This document shows positions 27,180 to 37,100 of a stretch of 64,000 nt of DNA, piece after piece (position 1 is the stretch's first letter; the number at the start of each line of letters is the position of its first letter). The stretch is taken from the NCBI RefSeq assembly GCF_002294725.1, contig NZ_NSFT01000003.1, positions 519,829 to 583,828 on the forward strand. Direction: 5' to 3'. Position numbers and translations under genes: made by a program. The stretch comes from Mesorhizobium sp. WSM4313 (GTDB taxonomy: Bacteria; Pseudomonadota; Alphaproteobacteria; Rhizobiales; Rhizobiaceae). Below the pieces are notes generated by a model, which saw only the letters and a program-made list of their open reading frames with translations, ran no database searches and was not told where the DNA came from.

Positions 27180-27451
27180 ACTCTGCGCGACAGTGCGAAC
27201 GTCCGATCCGCCGACCGAGACCCCAGCGACGGTTCGATGGAAACCATCCTCTGGGGCGATCATGCTGAAAAGAGACCCGGGACTATCTCGCAGATTGGCA
27301 AGAACACAGGTCAATAGGAGACTCTTTCGGACACCACTTAGCTCAGTGGCCTCAGGTTCTTCGCTCGCATCAAATTCGAGTCGATAACCCGCATGCCGAC
27401 CTCGTTCAGAGTAACACCAACAACTTTAAAAAATGTGGGAAGGATAGATAA

Positions 27452-27985
27452 ATGCGCATTTCCAAGTCCATGTGTGCAGGGATCGTCGTGGCTGTTTTTG
27501 TAACGTTTTCCACGGCAGCTTTCTCAGAGACAGTAACAGTCGTGATTGAAACGCGTATCAAGGAGAAGACCCTCAGCTTCGAGGCGGGAATGAAATCAAC
27601 TCAAACTTTGAAACTTAATTTTGATGCGCAGAAATTAACAAGCGATTTCTCTACCGGAGTGACAAATATTGCAGTAACAGACTTAAAGAGTGTTCGAGAC
27701 AAGTTCGTGGTCGAAGGGGTGAATTTTACCAAAACTGCGGCAAATTTTATAGCGAAAGGACAGACGGCATCTGGAGTTTTATTTATGCCGGATATCGACT
27801 ACAAATTCTCGATCACAGTCGATATAGCTGCGCGAGAGGTTGTTTTGAGCGGTTGCCACGATGGTTACCCTAGCTATAAAGTTCTCGTTAACAACAGCCA
27901 GGTCTATGATTTTGACCAAGAGTTTTTGGGAGCTCTTCTTGGAACATGCGACACGGATGTTGGAAGTATAACTAAGAATTTTTGA
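27452..27985 (+). CDS. Small exported protein of unknown function
   Basis: 177 residues with a signal peptide (RISKSMCAGIVVAVFVTFSTAAFSE), cleaved near residue 25. The mature part is rich in T, V, K and D with alternating hydrophobic residues, suggesting a beta-sandwich, and has two cysteines near the C-terminus (SGCHDG, LGTCDTD). The ribosome site GGAAGGA precedes the ATG. Base composition is clearly more AT-rich than the neighbouring genes, which suggests recent acquisition. I do not recognise a family. Confidence 0.65.
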   Translation: MRISKSMCAGIVVAVFVTFSTAAFSETVTVVIETRIKEKTLSFEAGMKSTQTLKLNFDAQKLTSDFSTGVTNIAVTDLKSVRDKFVVEGVNFTKTAANFIAKGQTASGVLFMPDIDYKFSITVDIAAREVVLSGCHDGYPSYKVLVNNSQVYDFDQEFLGALLGTCDTDVGSITKNF

Positions 27986-28376
27986 AACGTCGCGTGGCAT
28001 TTTGCCGGCGGCCTGTGGGGCGAGGGCGACAAGTGCTGTCCAGCGGCGGAGAGGCCGCAGGACTTGCCGAGCTTGCCATAGAAGTACAAGAAGGCGCCTT
28101 GCCGCATGGCATGCAGATCGGCCCCGCCCGCCGTTCCGATGAGGCTTCACGAGGGCGCGCGCGCCGAGATCGAGCGTATCGTAGGAACGAACAGGAACGA
28201 CTGGGTAGCGCTTCAACGCCTGATCAATAGGACGATGAACAAAAATCTCCTCACTGCCTTCGTCATTTTGTCCTCCTGGAAGTCGTCGGACTTCCATTTG
28301 TGTTCAATCCTCGCAACTGCTTCTGCGCAGTTCGCCGTTTCCCTCAATGGAGCTATGTGGGCGATGCTTCCGCAAC
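27986..28376. other. Gap downstream of the giant genes, with hairpin and a short minus-strand start
   Basis: About 390 bp. On the minus strand an excellent ribosome site (AGGAGG, 28272-28277) precedes an ATG at 28266, but the frame (TKAVRRFLFIVLLIRR) stops after 17 codons at 28213. A seven-base-arm hairpin (GGAAGTC/GACTTCC, 28278-28295) lies just before that site. This could be a third gene of the giant operon that has decayed, or a leader-like peptide. No other gene is supported. Confidence 0.4.
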
Positions 28377-31300
28377 TCAGGTCTTTTCGTGGCCTTGCCG
28401 TGCGACAGGCTGTCGAAATAGTTCGAACGTCACTGCCAACCGCGGGCCTGCCTGGACAAAGTTTCCTTCCTCCAGCATAGATTTCTCAGTCACAGGCTCC
28501 TTATCGAAGCTGGCAGGGAGGAAATGTTCGACCTCTTCGACGTGGAGTTTGTATTGCCCGACGGCACCCTCCAGCGGGATCGTTGTTTGCCATGAGGCAT
28601 AGTCATTCGTTGCTCCAAACCCGGTCCTTGACGGTTTGACGAGGAGGCTGCCGTCCTTCCAAGTCTTCGCGTACGCAAAGTTCAGTCCCTCTATGATCTT
28701 TGCCTCGGCGTTCCGATCGTCCGCGTTCGTTAAGAATTGGTGGAAGCGGCGGGCTTGCCGTCCGCCGCTATCAAGGTAATCTTCAAACAATGCGACGCGC
28801 ATCGACGGCAGATTCGCGTCCTCGGCGTCGGATGGATTCACTACGGACGGCCAGCATCGTCCCGTCGCAGCACGCCCGACCATAGTGACCTCCACGCTCC
28901 TCTGGTCCTGCGAAGGGCGGATCGAAACGTAGCGCTTCGGCAATGGCTTGACCCATTGCACCATCGGCCGCGAGCACCGCAAGGCGCGGTGGGTATTGGG
29001 CTGGTAACGCACCAACCCGAAACGGACGAATGGGCTGGCGGTTTCACCGTCCCGAAGCCGCACATCGACGTACCACTCTTCCCGCTCGACGTCGAAGCGT
29101 GGTTCGTACGTGACGAGGGCGACACGCAGCGGTGGCTGCGGAGCTTCGTCGCTGCCCTTGGTTTGCTTGCGCTCCGCGGTGCCCATCTCTGACCCGTCGT
29201 CGGCGAGCGGCATGTCGACCTCTCCCACAAAAGTCGCTCGCATCAAATCGCCGCTCGGACGAAGCAGATCCGGGAAGTCTGCCTGAGACATGAATATTCG
29301 CGTTTGAGGCGGACCGTCTTCAATCGGATCGGCCCCCCGCCGTGTGATGAACGCGCCGCCCGGCCCAAGATCGGCGTCGGCGAACGTCGTGAGATCGATA
29401 ACTCGCTCGACCCCGTAGTGGCCGGTACCGCGAATCGGCACCTGATTCTTATCCAGGGCCGGGGTGTCACCGAGGAGAAGGTTTGGCGGCCAAAGCACAA
29501 TGCCCAATCTCTCGCCTTGGCCTGACGAAAACCATTCACGCCCGAGCGGAATACGCACGACGCTGTCGCGTCGCCGGATCAGCCTGAACGGCGTGCGCAT
29601 CTCCTTCCATTGAAAGACGGGTGCGGGCGCCCGGGCGTCACACTTTGCCGGTCGTCCGGTCGCTGGAAGGATCACCGTGACGGACCGGCTGAAGTTGCTT
29701 TGATCCTCCATTGCGATGTTTTCGCTCGGGACGAGTTCGTCGCGGAGATAAAACAGCCCGTTGCCCGAAAGCCAAGCGTCTCCAGCCTTTGCGACGCGGT
29801 TGGCGGTCCGCAACATATCCAGGCTCCGCGCAAGACCGTTGACACGCACCTCCATGATGCGCGCCTTGCCGTCGTTGAACTTGTGTGGGCGCAATAGGCG
29901 CAAGCCCTCCACCGGCGGTTTGGTTCCCGCCTCTTGTTCGGCCAGCATCGCGAAGAGTTCTTCCAGGGATATTTTGCCGCCCGCTCCTAGCCCCGCGCCG
30001 GGAAGCGGGAGATTCTCAGCCCTGAGCAGGACGACCTCCGCTTGGCGGTGGCAGACGCGGCCGTCAGGGAAGACTTGGAATCCGAATATATCCTCGACGC
30101 CCTTATAGACGAATCCCGGATTGCCGGGGACAGGCTGCTGACCCTTCTCCGCCGAGGTGCTGGGGATCATTGGCCATTCGCCCGCTCGCTTCATCGAGGT
30201 GCTGCGTTTGCGCAGTTTGGAGTCGAAAAGACCTGACGTGGGCAGGGCTGTCTTCGCTATGACCTCAATCGTATCGATTTCTTTGAGGTCGAGACCGACG
30301 TCGCCGGACAGAAAAACATTGGTCGACCCCACTGCGGCGACGGGTATTGAATTGTATTGCACCCCGCCATTTTCGGCCAGGTTGCGATAGCGCCAGTTTG
30401 GGGGAGGTCGGAAGGCCCGGATCGGTGAAAGGCCGTTGACGCTGGAGAGTACCGTGGGATCTACCAAGCCAGTGTCGAACACTTCAGAACCAAGCTGCGC
30501 AATCTCCGGCTTTGTGTCCGGCCGGTTGCAGGCGTGGTTGACTGTCAGGCTTTGCAGTCCCACCAGTTCAGGAAGTGGTGACTTGCAGAGGCACTGCTCA
30601 ACTGCCTGCGCAACAGCGCGGATGCTGGCAATATCCGGCACCGGTGCGGAACCGGGGCCGATATAGCTGATCGACCCAACCGTCTTCTTCTTTGCCTGCA
30701 GTAGTGGTTTTAAGGACTCCGGAAGCTGCGAGCATGCACCAGCGAGGATGGGGTCAAGGGCAGCGTCTGCCTGGCCGCATTGAGCCAGGTATTGAGCAAG
30801 GCCCTGAAGCACCGCGAACTCCCGCGTCAGGCGCTCCGCGGTCGGGACACACCATACGTCCACCAAAAATGTCTCATTAGGGGCTAGCGTCAGGGTCACC
30901 TCGTGGCATTGGAATTTGCCCCACCCCGACGTTATGTCGCCCTCGCTGTCCGGGTCGAAGCGGGTTTGGCGCATCTGCGCGACCTCGCGGATGTCCGATG
31001 GCTTCTTTGCGCGGGGGCGTTGTTGCTGGCGCAGCGTCAAGACGATCGGAAGGCGGTCCGGATATCGCCGTCCTTCGCCCAAGGCGACGATCAGCGGCGC
31101 TCCGATGTAATCTTTGGAGCCCGGGAACCTGAGCCCGATGGCCATTCGATCCGCCGCAGGGTCCGGGTAGTAGCTGCTCCGGCCGGAACCGCCCGTTCTG
31201 AAGACCGCGTCGGAAATCTCCTCGTTTTCACGGACTGTGCCATCGCTTTGGCCTAGGACGACGGTGCGTTGATCGATATGACGCCTCCCGTCGATGCCGG

Positions 31301-34190
31301 TTCGCACACTTGTCTTTACGACTGGGAACCGGGTGCTTCCGCCGCCCTGTTCGATTTGGGGGAACGCTCCCGCCGGTGTTGTCGACGACTCGACCGAATC
31401 CAGGACGGGTCGGTCGGTCACGGAGTCCCAGTGGCGAGCGGCCTCGGACAACGCGATGCCAGGCGCGATGACTATGCGCTGGGAAATGACCGGCACTGCG
31501 CGAGATGTCAGGCGGCGATCTTTGCTCTCCGACTTCACCGAACGCACGACAAGGTTGCGCGCCACTTCATAACCCATTGGGCCGATCTGGCGCGTCGCAT
31601 GCCCGCCGGGAAGCAGCACCTCGGGCGCGGCCAACTTCGTTTGACGAAGCGCACGCACATAAGGCTCGATGCGCTGACCACCGCCGGCCCCTTTGCAGGA
31701 ATCAGGCGGATAAAACCGCTGGGTGGCCGCACCGTCCGTATGAACCTGCCTTTCTAGGTCATCGAGTTCCAGAGAGGCGCCGCCCGAATAGACGGCCATC
31801 ATCGCAAACCTATATGGATAGCCATAGCGTAGGCGCGGCAGCGTGATGTCGGGTGTCGTCGGAACGCTGAGAGTTCTGCCGAAACCGAGTGAATCGAGCA
31901 CGTAGCCCGTTGTTTCGTCGGGGGCAGAGCAGTCCACGCCCATCGGTCCGCCGTCCCATACGCAGACGGCTTGCTCTACGCTCGCCTCGACGTTGCCGTC
32001 CGCAGTCGGCATCAAACGCGCGGGGACAGTATGAAAGGAACTATCGAGCGCAATCCGCTGACGTGACGTATGCAGACCGACAAGTTTGCTCAGAACGCCT
32101 TCGATGACCCGCCGGTCCTTGTGGCCGCTGGTGCCGAATTCGATCTGCCGCGCCTTCAGTGGCCGCCACTCCGTCGTCCACGTGCCGTTGCTGGACATTG
32201 GGACGCCTACGGCCAGCCGAAAGCCGATCGTCAGGTCTTCAGCATCGAGCACGACATGGCTGCTCCCATCGGCATCGACCACACAGCCGCCAGGCTCGGC
32301 CTTCTTAACCCTCATCGCCATGCGGGCGACCGCATCATTCTGCGCTGATCGACACAGCAACGTCAGGCCGGTCGTCTGGCGATTGGCGGCGTAGTCGAGA
32401 TCGGAAAATTCCCTTTGCAAGGGCTCATCGGATTCGGCCCCGCGCAACAGGCGCCGCTGCATCTCGAGCTCCGCGACCGTGCGAATATCCATACTCGTGA
32501 CGTCGTAGCGCGAATTGTTGGACTTGGGTTCGCACGAATGCCCCCGCGACATCATCAGCACGCCGTCAAACTGGGAAACCGAGTTCGCGCATATCTCTGC
32601 GGATTCTGCATCGCCCGTGGGTCGGTACTGCGCGAACTCAGTGACCGTTGTCGGCCAGAAGTGCCAGCCACCTTGCCGCTCGAGAAACTTCGTCAATGTC
32701 CACGGAACGGGGTTTGGGCTCGGGACCGGTTTCGGGCCTTCCCCCGTGGAACTAAGCGATGCCGAAAGGAAGCCGTAGGCCCGCTTGGCGGGTTCGGGAA
32801 TCGAGTTGATATCGATCTCGATATCGAGCGCGAGCAGAAAGGCGCGCGCCAGGCTGGGCGTCGTCTGAATAGCAAAGAACGCGCTCAACGCATCCCTATC
32901 CTCGTCCAACTTGATGGATATGTCGGTTTTGGTGCCTCGCTTTTTGCGGTACTGGGGCCAAGTCGAAAGCGCGTGCGCGTCAAGCGAGTCGCGAATGTGT
33001 TTTTCGCGTTTCCCGGGATCGGCGGCATCAACCGGCTTCAAGGTGCTCCAACCGACCCCCTCGGGAGACGTGACACACGAGCTTGCGCCCGCATTCACGG
33101 ATGCCGCAGCAAGCTCATAGGCTTTCCGTGCATTGTCTCGCTGGGCACTAAGGCTCTCCTGCAGCTTCTTGTATTGACGTAGCTTCTGCCGTCGAATGTG
33201 GTTGAGGGCGCCCTTCGTTTCGGCTTCCGTGAGTACGGCTAGCAGGCGATCGGAATCCGATTTCCCCCGACCCTCACCGTTCCATTTCGCGTCCTTATTC
33301 AGGCGCTGAATGTAATCTGGCTGTCTTTCTTCCTTTGCCCGCAACGGCCGCCCCGTCACGAGCTTTATCGCGAAGGAAATATCTTCTTCATCGGCGCGTT
33401 GCTCAAGCTGCTCAAGCGCGACATCAAAATCGTAGGATATAGTCTGTTCTTGTTGCGCGGCACGCCTGTCGACTGGATCGCCGCACGCCTCCTTGAGAGA
33501 CATGCACAACTCGGCCGCGTGCTGGAACTCGAGTGCGAGAGCCATATCGGCATGGGGTACTTGCACCACGCTCTCTACCGTCTGCCGGGTGCCGTTCTGG
33601 ATGCCTCCATCTTCCGGCCGTGAGGGCAGAAGCTGCCCATCCTCGCCGAACTTGTCGTCGGAGGGTCCAGCGACATCTCCCTCCTTTTCCGCGATCTTCC
33701 CGGGCTGCGTCGCTCCTTTTCCGAGCGACGCAGCAATCGCCGTCGCCAGTTTGGTCCACTTCGTCTGGTCGCCCCCTTTGCTTTTCAGGAAGATAGTTTC
33801 CTGCCAGAGCCGATTTAGTGTGGTGATCTGCGAACTGGCCAATCCCTTAACCTTCGGCAACCGCACCGAGAGTTCTTGCCATTTCACCGTGCACGGCGTC
33901 GGTAAAATCCTGCCGTCATGGGCATCCGCGAAGGCCAAGGCTACTCGGGAATAGCCTCCGTCGGCCAGCCAGCCATGGACACTTAAAGGCCAAGTGGCAA
34001 GGTCGAATGTCAGTTCGCCGCTATTCGTGCCTGGCGAAACAAGGTCGGGTGTAATCAGCAAAGTCGCCTTCAGCTTTTTTGGGATGCCTTTGTCGTTTCT
34101 TACGACGCCGGTGGGCAAAATTCGGACATAGGGCGCTACGCTGACCGGCGTCTCGTTATCCCGATCATTCGTTTTGAGGGGCAGACTCAC
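28377..34190 (-). CDS. Giant protein of unknown family (1,937 residues), second gene of giant pair
   Basis: One uninterrupted frame of 1,937 codons starting MSLPLKTNDRDNETP, with no signal peptide or membrane segment that I can see. The first quarter is mixed and includes a helical region rich in E, Q, R and K (about residues 250-370). The rest looks beta-rich with many W, Y, G and P residues. Scattered cysteines are present. The start overlaps the stop of the 3,204-codon gene by four bases, so the two are co-translated. Near residue 1727, FVRFGLVRYQPN is shared with the decayed fragment at 26353-26968, showing the family has existed in more than one copy here. No known domain was recognised. 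The frame's length, free of stops, proves it is maintained by selection or recently acquired. Confidence 0.8.
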   Translation of the reverse strand: MSLPLKTNDRDNETPVSVAPYVRILPTGVVRNDKGIPKKLKATLLITPDLVSPGTNSGELTFDLATWPLSVHGWLADGGYSRVALAFADAHDGRILPTPCTVKWQELSVRLPKVKGLASSQITTLNRLWQETIFLKSKGGDQTKWTKLATAIAASLGKGATQPGKIAEKEGDVAGPSDDKFGEDGQLLPSRPEDGGIQNGTRQTVESVVQVPHADMALALEFQHAAELCMSLKEACGDPVDRRAAQQEQTISYDFDVALEQLEQRADEEDISFAIKLVTGRPLRAKEERQPDYIQRLNKDAKWNGEGRGKSDSDRLLAVLTEAETKGALNHIRRQKLRQYKKLQESLSAQRDNARKAYELAAASVNAGASSCVTSPEGVGWSTLKPVDAADPGKREKHIRDSLDAHALSTWPQYRKKRGTKTDISIKLDEDRDALSAFFAIQTTPSLARAFLLALDIEIDINSIPEPAKRAYGFLSASLSSTGEGPKPVPSPNPVPWTLTKFLERQGGWHFWPTTVTEFAQYRPTGDAESAEICANSVSQFDGVLMMSRGHSCEPKSNNSRYDVTSMDIRTVAELEMQRRLLRGAESDEPLQREFSDLDYAANRQTTGLTLLCRSAQNDAVARMAMRVKKAEPGGCVVDADGSSHVVLDAEDLTIGFRLAVGVPMSSNGTWTTEWRPLKARQIEFGTSGHKDRRVIEGVLSKLVGLHTSRQRIALDSSFHTVPARLMPTADGNVEASVEQAVCVWDGGPMGVDCSAPDETTGYVLDSLGFGRTLSVPTTPDITLPRLRYGYPYRFAMMAVYSGGASLELDDLERQVHTDGAATQRFYPPDSCKGAGGGQRIEPYVRALRQTKLAAPEVLLPGGHATRQIGPMGYEVARNLVVRSVKSESKDRRLTSRAVPVISQRIVIAPGIALSEAARHWDSVTDRPVLDSVESSTTPAGAFPQIEQGGGSTRFPVVKTSVRTGIDGRRHIDQRTVVLGQSDGTVRENEEISDAVFRTGGSGRSSYYPDPAADRMAIGLRFPGSKDYIGAPLIVALGEGRRYPDRLPIVLTLRQQQRPRAKKPSDIREVAQMRQTRFDPDSEGDITSGWGKFQCHEVTLTLAPNETFLVDVWCVPTAERLTREFAVLQGLAQYLAQCGQADAALDPILAGACSQLPESLKPLLQAKKKTVGSISYIGPGSAPVPDIASIRAVAQAVEQCLCKSPLPELVGLQSLTVNHACNRPDTKPEIAQLGSEVFDTGLVDPTVLSSVNGLSPIRAFRPPPNWRYRNLAENGGVQYNSIPVAAVGSTNVFLSGDVGLDLKEIDTIEVIAKTALPTSGLFDSKLRKRSTSMKRAGEWPMIPSTSAEKGQQPVPGNPGFVYKGVEDIFGFQVFPDGRVCHRQAEVVLLRAENLPLPGAGLGAGGKISLEELFAMLAEQEAGTKPPVEGLRLLRPHKFNDGKARIMEVRVNGLARSLDMLRTANRVAKAGDAWLSGNGLFYLRDELVPSENIAMEDQSNFSRSVTVILPATGRPAKCDARAPAPVFQWKEMRTPFRLIRRRDSVVRIPLGREWFSSGQGERLGIVLWPPNLLLGDTPALDKNQVPIRGTGHYGVERVIDLTTFADADLGPGGAFITRRGADPIEDGPPQTRIFMSQADFPDLLRPSGDLMRATFVGEVDMPLADDGSEMGTAERKQTKGSDEAPQPPLRVALVTYEPRFDVEREEWYVDVRLRDGETASPFVRFGLVRYQPNTHRALRCSRPMVQWVKPLPKRYVSIRPSQDQRSVEVTMVGRAATGRCWPSVVNPSDAEDANLPSMRVALFEDYLDSGGRQARRFHQFLTNADDRNAEAKIIEGLNFAYAKTWKDGSLLVKPSRTGFGATNDYASWQTTIPLEGAVGQYKLHVEEVEHFLPASFDKEPVTEKSMLEEGNFVQAGPRLAVTFELFRQPVARQGHEKT

Positions 34191-37100
34191 ACGAAGACCT
34201 CCTTGGGTGGCGTATAATCCATGAAGTACTTGCCGTAGCGCGACCAGTTCTGGCCCTGGCAGAACGTATCGTTCCGAATGTGCGCGATGTCCGGCGTCAC
34301 GTTTCTCGGCAGCACAGATCCGACGTCCGAGGCCATCGAACCGGAGGCCTGAGCGAACTGAACCGCAGGATTGGTCAATGCTGCGGTTTGACCAGAGAAC
34401 CCCTTGCCTTCCTGCTTCCAGACCGTCACCGAGAACTCAAAGTCCTTGATTCCGATCGAGAACGAATAGGTGAAGACCGCTTCGCCCGACATGTTGCCAT
34501 TGACCATGCCCAGACGGACATGCAGCGATGCGCCGAACGAAAATATCCAGATAGACGCCGAACCGCCCACGTAGAACGTGCCGGAAATCTCGGTCAGCTT
34601 GCGCCCGCCGCTCAGCTTCTGCTGGCGGATGTAGACGCCCGCCATCAGACGGCCCTTGCCGCTGAGCGGTCCAAAAGCGAAGACTGCGGAGCCGCCAAAC
34701 TCGAACGAAGCTTCGAAGCCGACAATGCCGTTGGTGTTGGCCTCGATGGCGAAGAAGCCGCTTCCGCCGTAGGGAGTGTAGGTGATGGTGAACGGACTCA
34801 ACCGGCTCGACAGACTGGCCCGGAACCGGGCATCTTCGTTATTGAAAGGCAACTTCGCCGATGTGTTGAGGGCGACGTTCGAAAAGGCCATCACGCCAAT
34901 CGAAAAGTCACCCAATGTCAACCCGTAGCCTGCTTCGATGCCTATCGGGGAGAAGGTTGGGCGGATGAAGGCCCCTGACGCCTTGGGCGTCATGATGCTT
35001 TGGAGCGCCTGTACGAACTCAAGCTCGGGGCCGATGACATAGTCACGGTACTCGATGTCGAACGTCGACTTCGCCCCGATCTCGGAGGTAAACCGCGCGC
35101 CGCCGAAGCGCAGCGTCAAGGCATCGAAAAAATCGCCAATCAACTTGATGTCAAAGGCACCAAGCTTGCCAACGGCCTTTCCAGTCAGGCTCGGTTTCGT
35201 CGGATTTATGTCTACGACGAGCTTGGTATCGACTTCGAGCTTCGTGCCGGCTTGCGGCGCGAAGATCCCGGCCGTTGCCGCCTTTACCTCGTTACCCAAC
35301 GGCACGTCGAGTTTGTAGGAAAATTCCCGCTTCGTGGGGATCAGCGACAAAAGATACCGCTCCAGCGCGTCGTGGATTAAGTTGAAGTCAATGGCTTTGA
35401 AGAATTCTCCGCGGAACAGTTCCGTCACGAGATCGCCGACCTGATCCAGAATGACGAGCGGGGTTGACTTCAGGTCACCCCACTCACTCAAAAAGGTGAG
35501 TATGAAGCGCCGTGAGTTGGAATCGCTGGCTGGTTTGCTATTAGCGTCCGACAGTGCTCGGAGCCATCGAGCGTCACCCGTGAGGCGGTCTCCCGCAAGA
35601 GCGAATGGGCCGCTGTCGGCATTCGGCTCATAAACCTGGTCGATGCGGTCGCGGCGAGGCGGATTGACCTGCAATGTGCGGTCGGCGAGCGGTGCGAATT
35701 CCTTCGCAACCAGTTCCGCGTGTATCTTGTCGCGTGGGTCGAGCAGAAACTCGTCATAGAACACTGCCAGACCTACTTTTTGACCCTCGACCTGGAACGG
35801 CAGATTCTGTTGCAGGGCGCCACGGAGCACTTTGTCCAAGTTGCCGAGAGCATCCGCGCGAGCCGCCCTCAGGAAGGCGTCGCCTACCGATCTGAGCTTT
35901 TGCAATTCCGCTGCGAAGGCGTCCTGTGCCGTGTTCAAGGAGCCTAGAGAATTGGGAGAACCTGTTGTCAGGAAGTTCAGGAACGTTCTGCTCTCCGTGT
36001 CCTTGAGAGCCACCAGCGCCTTGAAATCTCCCTCAGACGGGGCGTCAGATATGGTCTTGAGCTGCGCAGCATATTGAGCGACGACATCCTTCAGCACCGA
36101 AAGTTTCCGACTTTCCCCGTCGAGAATATCCAGCTTTACGAATTCGCCGGCTCGGCCGGCCGAAGATCTCAATTCGCCAACGCACGTCTCGATGCGTGAG
36201 ACGATCGTGCCCACGTCCTGTAGCAGGAGAGACGCATAACCGGCGATTTTTCCGGAAACCTGATCGACCTCGCCTTGGAGCGTGCCGATCCCGTCAGAAA
36301 TGACTTTGCGTATTTCGTCGAAGGTTTCTTTGAGTTCGGCCAGTAAGGCGTTATCGCCGACATTGATCGACCACTGTGCCATGGTGGCGAGGGCCGCCCC
36401 GGCCGCGAGCGTCACGACATCGTCATTTTCGGCTAGTGACTTCAACTCGTCGCCAATCGTTCGAGCATGGCTGAGCATGTGGCTCAGCAACCGCCGACGG
36501 CGGTCTAGGGCCACCGAGAAGGTTGTGTGGGCTTCCCGGAGCGCATTGATGATCTCTTGCGCGTCGGTGCAGGCGTTCTCTTGACCGACAGCCTGCGCGA
36601 CGGCCGCGCTTAGCTCCGTTAGCCCATGTGAATCGTTGATCAAGTCGCACAGCGTGCTGCGCGCAATCCGGGAGAATGTGTCTACGGACGATTGGATCGC
36701 TGCAAGGCCGCGGCTTATCTTGCCCGTCAGTTCCCGCACTTGAGGACCAAGAGGTGCCAACCCCGCGCCGCCGACTTCGCTATCAACCTTTTCGGCAACG
36801 AGAATCAGTTCGGTCGCCTTCGTCTTGATAGCCTTCTCGCCTCCAAGGCTGATTTCCTTCAGGCGGAGAGCCGCGTTGTCGGCGGTTCGCGCGACGGAGA
36901 TCAGCGCTTGCGCGAATGCGTCTGAGGGCTCGCCATTCAAATGATCAGCGAGGATCTTGTCGATCGAGGGTGGCGGTTCTACCAGCGCGCAGTAGGCCTT
37001 GACCGCAAGTGTCGGGCAGATCGACAGATCGTCAATTCGGACTGATGCGAACGCCGCGCGAAGCGGCGTCCAAAGTTCGTTCAGGGCGTTGCAGAAATTG

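Noticed and set aside
32415..33182. 255-codon plus-strand frame opposite the 1,937-codon giant
   Set aside because: Antisense to a continuous long frame with consistent protein-like composition; no recognisable motif.
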